64,000 nucleotides of DNA, from assembly GCF_900105055.1 (NCBI RefSeq), contig NZ_FNTA01000002.1, forward strand, positions 124,001 to 188,000. The letters run 5' to 3'. A model generated the notes under the pieces. The model had not been told where the DNA came from. It did not search any database and saw nothing but the letters and a program-made list of their open reading frames with translations. Origin of the DNA: Amycolatopsis lurida (GTDB taxonomy: Bacteria > Actinomycetota > Actinomycetes > Mycobacteriales > Pseudonocardiaceae). The position numbers and the translations under genes were made by a program. Positions 59,622 through 64,000 of this stretch are shown here, piece by piece. Each line of letters begins with the position of its first letter. Position 1 is the first letter of the stretch.

Positions 59622-60572
59622 ATGGCGACAACGGAAACCGAGCCTGTTCAGGCGTCCGCGGGCAAGGGCAGAGGGCTGGTCCTGGTGTGTCTGGCCGGCG
59701 TGCTCTGGGGCACGATCGGTCCGGCGATCCCCGTCGTCCACGAGGCTTCGGACCTCTCACCGCTGACCATCGGCGGGTACCGGGCACTCTTCGCCATGGT
59801 CGTCTTGGTGATCGCCGCCGCCGTGATGCGGCGGTTGCGCGACTGCGCACGGCTCGGCAGGCGGCATTGGCGGCGAGTGACGGTGGTCGGGGTCTCGACG
59901 GCGATCTTCCAGTTGTTCTTCTTCGTGGCGGTCCTGTGGACCGGGGTGAGCATCACCACCGTGGTGTGCCTCGGGTTCGCGCCGGTGCTGTTGCTGATCA
60001 CCGGCAGCGTCCGACGTCGTCGCCGTCCTTCCGCCGGCCAGTTCCTCACGGTCGCGGTCGCGGTGGCGGGGCTTCTGCTGGTCAGTGTCCTCGGCAGCCC
60101 TGTCGGCGAAGCGCCGTACCCGGTTTTAGGCGTGTTCGCCGCACTTGTGTCAGGAGCCGCTTACGCCCTCTCCGCCGAAGCGGCCGCGCCGCTGTCCCTG
60201 CGGCTCGACACGCTGACCATGACCACGACGACGACCTGTGTCGCCGCGATGGTCCTCGTTCCCGTCGGACTGGTCATACCCTGGGCGAGCGGCGAGGGGA
60301 TCTTGACGACCGATCTCGGGTCGTGGGCGCTGATCGGCTACCTGGGGGCCGTGACGATGGCGCTCGCCTACGCGCTCCTGTTCGCCGGCCTGAGGACCAC
60401 ACCCAGCGGTGCCGTGGTGGTGGCGACACTGCTCGAGCCGGTGACCGCCGTCGTGATCGCCGTCGTGTTCCTGGGGGAGAGGCTGACGGTGGCCGGTGTC
60501 GTGGGCGTCGTGCTGATCATGGCCGCGATCGGCAGTCTGGGACGGCACTCGAAGGAGCCGGCGCCGCAGTGA
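59622..60572 (+). CDS. EamA/DMT-family transporter
   Basis: 316 residues with ten hydrophobic helices in two EamA repeats; conserved segments are GVLWGTIGPAI in helix 1 and LLEPVTAVVIAVVFLGERLT in helix 9. The family exports amino acids and metabolites. The ATG at 59622 lacks a clear ribosome site, so a leaderless mRNA is possible. Convergent with the pentapeptide-repeat gene, ending 36 bp from it. Confidence 0.88.
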   Translation: MATTETEPVQASAGKGRGLVLVCLAGVLWGTIGPAIPVVHEASDLSPLTIGGYRALFAMVVLVIAAAVMRRLRDCARLGRRHWRRVTVVGVSTAIFQLFFFVAVLWTGVSITTVVCLGFAPVLLLITGSVRRRRRPSAGQFLTVAVAVAGLLLVSVLGSPVGEAPYPVLGVFAALVSGAAYALSAEAAAPLSLRLDTLTMTTTTTCVAAMVLVPVGLVIPWASGEGILTTDLGSWALIGYLGAVTMALAYALLFAGLRTTPSGAVVVATLLEPVTAVVIAVVFLGERLTVAGVVGVVLIMAAIGSLGRHSKEPAPQ

Positions 60573-60608
60573 TCTGCCGATGAGCGCTCGCAGTTCACAT
60601 CGATACGG

Positions 60609-62189
60609 TCAGGCCGGCTGACGATCGTCAGGCTCGGGTTCGATGCGCTGAAAGGTATGCCAAGTGTCCCTCAGGCCCTTGACGGTGGTGTGGTCGGACG
60701 AGAGGCGCCATCCCGGCGGCCGTAACGTCTTGTCGACACCTTGGATCCGCTCGAGTGATTCGGCAATCTCGGAATGGTGGGATACGACGGCCTGTGCGAT
60801 CAAGGCGTTGTCAAAAAGGGCGGTTTCGCCGAACGTCGCCTTGGTGAACCAGATGGGATCCGCGAACCTTGCTTTGCGAAAATCGGCGACCCCGGCGAAG
60901 GTGGCCGAACGGAAAGAGTGGTCGATTTTTGTTCCGAGTAGTAATGATTTGTGTCTCAACGGGGATTCGATGTCACCGAAAGTCGCTTCGGTAAAACCGG
61001 CATGACTGGAAAACGTGATCTTGTCGAACTGTGCTGGTCCGATGAATGTTGCCCTGGTGAACGAGGTAAAAGAGGTAAAGGTCGCCTCGCTGAACCAGGT
61101 GTCAGCGGCGAACGTCGCATCGCTGAAACTGTTGCCGCGGGGTTTGGCGTGGCCCCCGTCGCCGAATCCGAAGGGACTGTCATCTTCGAACGCCGATCCG
61201 GTGAAGCCGGCCGGTCCGGCGAACATGACGTTGTCGAATCGGGTGGGTCCGGTGAATGTCGCCTTATTGAACTGGGCGGGGCCGTTGAATGTCGTCCAGT
61301 CGAACTGGGTGTCCCCGGTGAATTTCGCGCCGTCGGCCAAAAAAGTGCGGACGGCGCATCCAGTGAGCGTGAAATCGATGAGAGTCGCGCCGGTAAGGTC
61401 GAGATCGATTCCGGCCCAGAAGCTCGGCATGGAATAGGTGGCCCCGTCTTGGCCACGGTATCGGGGAATCAAATGGCCATGGAGCAGGCGCTGAGCGGTG
61501 AGCCGAACTTGACGCTCCTGTAGATGATCCTGATCGCTCAACCCAGGCGGCGTGTCGGTCGGCGCGGCATAAGGCATGCGCAGATAGGCGCACAACACGC
61601 TGACCACGGTCTGCCGTTGTGGTGGGTCGTCCTGGGCCAGGCGTTCAAGGGCATACATCGCGCCCAGCCGGACCGCCGCGTGATCCGAGCCCAACTGCCC
61701 GACCGACGTGCTGTACAGCTCGGTCACCCGCCGTGCGTCGGCATCCTTCTTCGTGTCGTCCGCGACGCGTTCGGAGTGCAATCTATTGGTCTCGGCGACC
61801 TGCTCGGCATGGTCTTGGGTGCGATCGCGCTGGCTGAGTTCGGCTTGCCGATGGCGTAGTTCGGCGTGTCGCGCCTCCAACTCCAGCTCCTGTGTCCGCT
61901 GTCGCCGAACTGCCAGGTACAGGGCGAACAAGCCGCCCCCGGCCACGACAACCGACGCCGAGATCTTCACCGCGTCCAGCTGCGCTGTGGCTTTCTTTTC
62001 AGGGTCGGCCAGGGTCAGGCTGTCGATCCAGCTCCACAGCAGCCACCCCACCACCCCCGCCGCCGCCAGTACGACCACGGAGACCAGTGGCACCGTCCAG
62101 GGCGACAACAACGGACGCGGCACAGGTGGGCGGGAGCGCGGCAACGATGGGGGTGTTCCTGTGGAGTCGTCAGTCACATCCCGAATCAT
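60609..62189 (-). CDS. Membrane-anchored pentapeptide-repeat protein
   Basis: 526 residues. A short proline-rich N-terminus is followed by two membrane helices (LLSPWTVPLVSVVVLAAAGVV and SASVVVAGGGLFALYLAV), then a charged coiled coil (about 100-155). The C-terminal half consists of five-residue repeats with a central Phe or Leu (A-x-F-x-x; for example ATFTG, ATFAA, AQFDK), which fold as a right-handed quadrilateral helix. A YALERLAQDDPPQR segment is common in this family. The ATG at 62189 is the first plausible start. Role unknown; cytosolic repeat domain tethered to the membrane is inferred. Confidence 0.82.
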   Translation of the reverse strand: MIRDVTDDSTGTPPSLPRSRPPVPRPLLSPWTVPLVSVVVLAAAGVVGWLLWSWIDSLTLADPEKKATAQLDAVKISASVVVAGGGLFALYLAVRRQRTQELELEARHAELRHRQAELSQRDRTQDHAEQVAETNRLHSERVADDTKKDADARRVTELYSTSVGQLGSDHAAVRLGAMYALERLAQDDPPQRQTVVSVLCAYLRMPYAAPTDTPPGLSDQDHLQERQVRLTAQRLLHGHLIPRYRGQDGATYSMPSFWAGIDLDLTGATLIDFTLTGCAVRTFLADGAKFTGDTQFDWTTFNGPAQFNKATFTGPTRFDNVMFAGPAGFTGSAFEDDSPFGFGDGGHAKPRGNSFSDATFAADTWFSEATFTSFTSFTRATFIGPAQFDKITFSSHAGFTEATFGDIESPLRHKSLLLGTKIDHSFRSATFAGVADFRKARFADPIWFTKATFGETALFDNALIAQAVVSHHSEIAESLERIQGVDKTLRPPGWRLSSDHTTVKGLRDTWHTFQRIEPEPDDRQPA

Positions 62190-62548
62190 CGCGCAGAACG
62201 GTCGTCAATTCGACTGGCTCCACCGTGCGTCCCACCATCGGCGTGCCCTTGTTCCAGGAACAGATGATGCGGCCGAGGCCGGCCAGTCGCGCCACGCGAT
62301 GGGCGCGAAGCGATCCGCGATGAAGACAGAACGTACGCGGGACCGCTTTCTACGCCGGCGCCGCGTCCACCGGACAGAACAGGCCCTTCCTCACGAGGAT
62401 CACCGGATCGAGTGAGCAGCAAATGCGCCTAACGCGGGCCCTGTCTTTGGTCGGATGTCCGATGTTAGGGAGACCCGATGACCACGACCGCCGAGGACGG
62501 ACGCCGCCCTGCCGGTCCTGAGCCGCAAGCGGCGACGAAACCGAGCCG

Positions 62549-62641
62549 GCGAGCCGAATCGGGCCGCGCAGGGTTTGCCGGTTCCAGTGGGACGGCACCT
62601 GGCATCAGATCTTCGTCGCGCTCCCAAATCGGGCGTGCGAC
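62549..62641 (+). pseudogene. Possible IS5-type transposase remnant
   Basis: Read in the frame starting at 62549, about 31 codons give RRVCRFQWDGTWHQIFVAL, which resembles the N-terminal helix of IS5-family transposases (RF-x-x-W-x-x-DGTW-x-x-I-x-x-AL). No further transposase sequence or terminal repeats are visible. Only a short decayed fragment. Confidence 0.3.
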
Positions 62642-62842
62642 GGCCCAGCGGCTGTTTCCCGCGGAGCGCACCTACCCGATGCCCCAGAGACTGGATGACT
62701 TCGTCACCAGGTAGGTGACGGCGACTGGTGAGGATCGCTCACCGTACTCCGAGCATTTCGATACACGCTTAGTACTGCGGTGGCCGATCGGGCCACCGCC
62801 ATGGCGCGGTCGCCGGGTACGGCGTGGCCCTTGGCCGGCGTG

Positions 62843-62889
62843 GTGAACGGCGCGTTCAGAGTGATGGGCATGCTGAACGCGCCGTTCAC
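62843..62889. repeat. Perfect 17-bp-arm inverted repeat
   Basis: Left arm GTGAACGGCGCGTTCAG at 62843-62859, 13-nt loop, right arm its exact complement at 62873-62889. It lies 60 bp after the stop of the leftward GH43 gene and can serve as its terminator, though without a T tract. Same style as the other long intergenic palindromes here. Confidence 0.8.
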
Positions 62890-62948
62890 GACAAACCGGG
62901 GTGTGGTGTGAAAGTCCTTTTCAGTCCACGTCCGGATCGGAGAGCCTT

Positions 62949-64000
62949 TTAATTGAGGTAGAAGCCGCCGTCGTTGCGGAGGACCACCGCCACGATCGGG
63001 AACCGCCTGGTGCCGTTCCACCAGTGGTAGACCGCGTGGTACTGGCCGTTGGCCGCCTGGAAGAAGTCCATCCCGCCCGGGCCGGGGTGGTTGCCGGGCA
63101 TGCCGCGGTAGGGGTTGAGGCCGCCGGTGCCGGTGTAACCGAAGTACGGCCGCTCGGCCCCGTTCTGCCGGGGCGTGCAGCGCGTCGACGGGAGCGGGCC
63201 GGTGCCGCACCTGGCGATGCCGGTCGCATACCGCACGCTGTCCCAGTTGTTGCCGGAGTAGGCCAGGTACCAATAACCATCGGCGGACTTGAACATCGAC
63301 GGGTTCTCGACCACGTGCGTGCCGCCGCTCATCCGGGTGGTCTCCCAGCCGATGTCGGTGCTCTTCAACGCGTCCCGGCGGGTGGCCCAGTCCGCCATGC
63401 CGTTGGAGTGGGTGCGCACGACCGAGATGCCGGTCTCCGGGTACGAGGTGATCGCGTCGTCCCGGTAGGCGACGTACATGTCACTACCCGAGACGAACGG
63501 GTTCGCGTCGATGGCCCAGCGGCCGTTGCCCGGGCACGCCCACTCGACGGGGTTGGTGAACGGCCCCCGCGCACTGCCCGAGACGGCGCGGCCGAGGCAT
63601 TTCTGGCCGCTGCCCCGCTTGGACGCGGTGTAGTACATGAAGTACGTGTCACCGAAGCGGACAACGCCGGGCGCCCAGATGTTGCCCTCGGCCCAGCTGC
63701 CCGGCCCGTTGGGCAGTGCGTCGGCCGACGCGCAGGTTCCCACACCGACGGTGTTGCCGGAGCCGTGGACGAGCACCGGCACGAACAGTTTGCCGGTCAC
63801 GCCGCACCGGGCGCCGACGTCGGCGCCGACCGTGGTGCCGTAAGTGACGTACGAACCGTCCTTCGCCTGGACGGTGTCCGGGTCGGCGAGCGGGAACGTC
63901 GACTCGGCGGCCGCGGTCGAGACACCGTCGGCCGCGGCGGCCGTGTCGACCGCCGTGACGGCGGCCGCGGTGCTCGTGGCGAGCACGCCGGCCACAAGTA
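62949..64000 (-). CDS. Secreted GH43-type glycoside hydrolase, 5' end outside window
   Basis: About 350 codons, open at the right edge; the visible N-terminus (VAGVLATSTAAAVTAV) is the hydrophobic part of a signal peptide whose basic start lies beyond the window. The five-bladed propeller acids can be read: Asp in LADPDTVQ (base), Asp in WAIDANPFV (pKa modulator) and Glu in HVVENPSMF (acid). Other family segments are GNIWAPGVVRFGDTYFMYYTA and DGYWYLAYSGN. Four to six Cys suggest disulfides. Likely an arabinofuranosidase, arabinanase or xylosidase acting on plant polysaccharide outside the cell. Confidence 0.85.
   Translation of the reverse strand, partial: LVAGVLATSTAAAVTAVDTAAAADGVSTAAAESTFPLADPDTVQAKDGSYVTYGTTVGADVGARCGVTGKLFVPVLVHGSGNTVGVGTCASADALPNGPGSWAEGNIWAPGVVRFGDTYFMYYTASKRGSGQKCLGRAVSGSARGPFTNPVEWACPGNGRWAIDANPFVSGSDMYVAYRDDAITSYPETGISVVRTHSNGMADWATRRDALKSTDIGWETTRMSGGTHVVENPSMFKSADGYWYLAYSGNNWDSVRYATGIARCGTGPLPSTRCTPRQNGAERPYFGYTGTGGLNPYRGMPGNHPGPGGMDFFQAANGQYHAVYHWWNGTRRFPIVAVVLRNDGGFYLN

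Larger units (their letters stand above)
62190..62948. other. Gene-poor stretch with ORF remnants
   Basis: 759 bp without a secure gene. It holds the upstream region of the pentapeptide gene, a palindrome TCGGA-TG-TCCGA near 62452, a 78-codon rightward ORF at 62478-62714 (start behind GGGAGACCCG, low-complexity Arg/Ala/Pro product, no family), a transposase-like scrap at 62549-62641 and a long palindrome at 62843-62889. The mix suggests decay of an older insertion. Confidence 0.55.

Noticed and set aside
62478..62714. 78-codon ORF as a real gene
   Set aside because: Low-complexity product with no family and it overlaps a likely transposase remnant in another frame; left as part of the gene-poor stretch.

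Overview
The window is very GC-rich, gene-dense DNA from a filamentous actinomycete. I infer Amycolatopsis or a close relative in the Pseudonocardiaceae. The grounds are actinobacterial gene families (DUF574-type methyltransferase, mycothiol/thioredoxin-type ArsC, secreted RTX giant), many GTG starts, ATGA/GTGA gene overlaps, a recurrent palindromic 13-mer GTCCAC(T/A)GTGGAC inside coding regions, and long near-loopless intergenic palindromes. I could not run a database search, so the genus is a guess.

Region 1 (1-9.9 kb) is a compact biosynthetic locus built around 2,3-diaminopropionate (Dap). Rightward genes encode a class II amidotransferase of the asparagine synthetase type, an SbnB-like dehydrogenase, a haem-oxygenase-like diiron (HDO) protein overlapping a CDGSH iron-sulfur protein, an SbnA-like PLP enzyme, an ornithine-carbamoyltransferase-like enzyme with altered substrate motifs, a LysE exporter and a small hypothetical protein. 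Leftward from the same promoter region run a PaaK/LuxE-type AMP-forming ligase and a terpene-cyclase-fold repeat protein that leaves the window. Together they should make, modify and export an amino-acid-like product.

Region 2 (9.9-18.6 kb) is an insert of ordinary functions. It holds a MerR regulator with an alpha/beta hydrolase and a textbook MerR operator, a MarR-P450 pair, two small secreted cysteine-containing proteins, a DUF574-type methyltransferase, and an arsenic operon (arsR divergent from arsC, acr3 and a flavin monooxygenase).

Region 3 (18.6-43.3 kb) is a hybrid NRPS-PKS operon, nearly all genes overlapping by 4 bp: a 21-codon leader ORF, A-PCP-KS (AT missing), A-PCP-C-PCP, KS-AT-KR-DH-ACP, C-A(Asn)-PCP, C-A(Ser)-PCP-TE-MFS, two paralogous ATP-grasp ligases and a SyrP/TauD-like dioxygenase. 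The terminal thioesterase has Cys instead of Ser as nucleophile and is fused to a complete MFS transporter. Cys thioesterases are known to close beta-lactam and beta-lactone rings, so a strained-ring or pseudopeptide product that may use the Dap-derived acid from region 1 is a testable hypothesis. No MbtH-like protein and no phosphopantetheinyl transferase were seen.

Region 4 (43.3-64 kb) holds a convergent repeat cluster, an ArsR-MFS pair with His-rich tails, a secreted serine protease, an IclR-like regulator, a 3648-residue secreted RTX protein (11 kb), an HxlR regulator divergent from an alpha/beta hydrolase, an EamA exporter, a membrane pentapeptide-repeat protein, a decayed intergenic stretch, and a GH43-type secreted glycosidase cut by the right edge.
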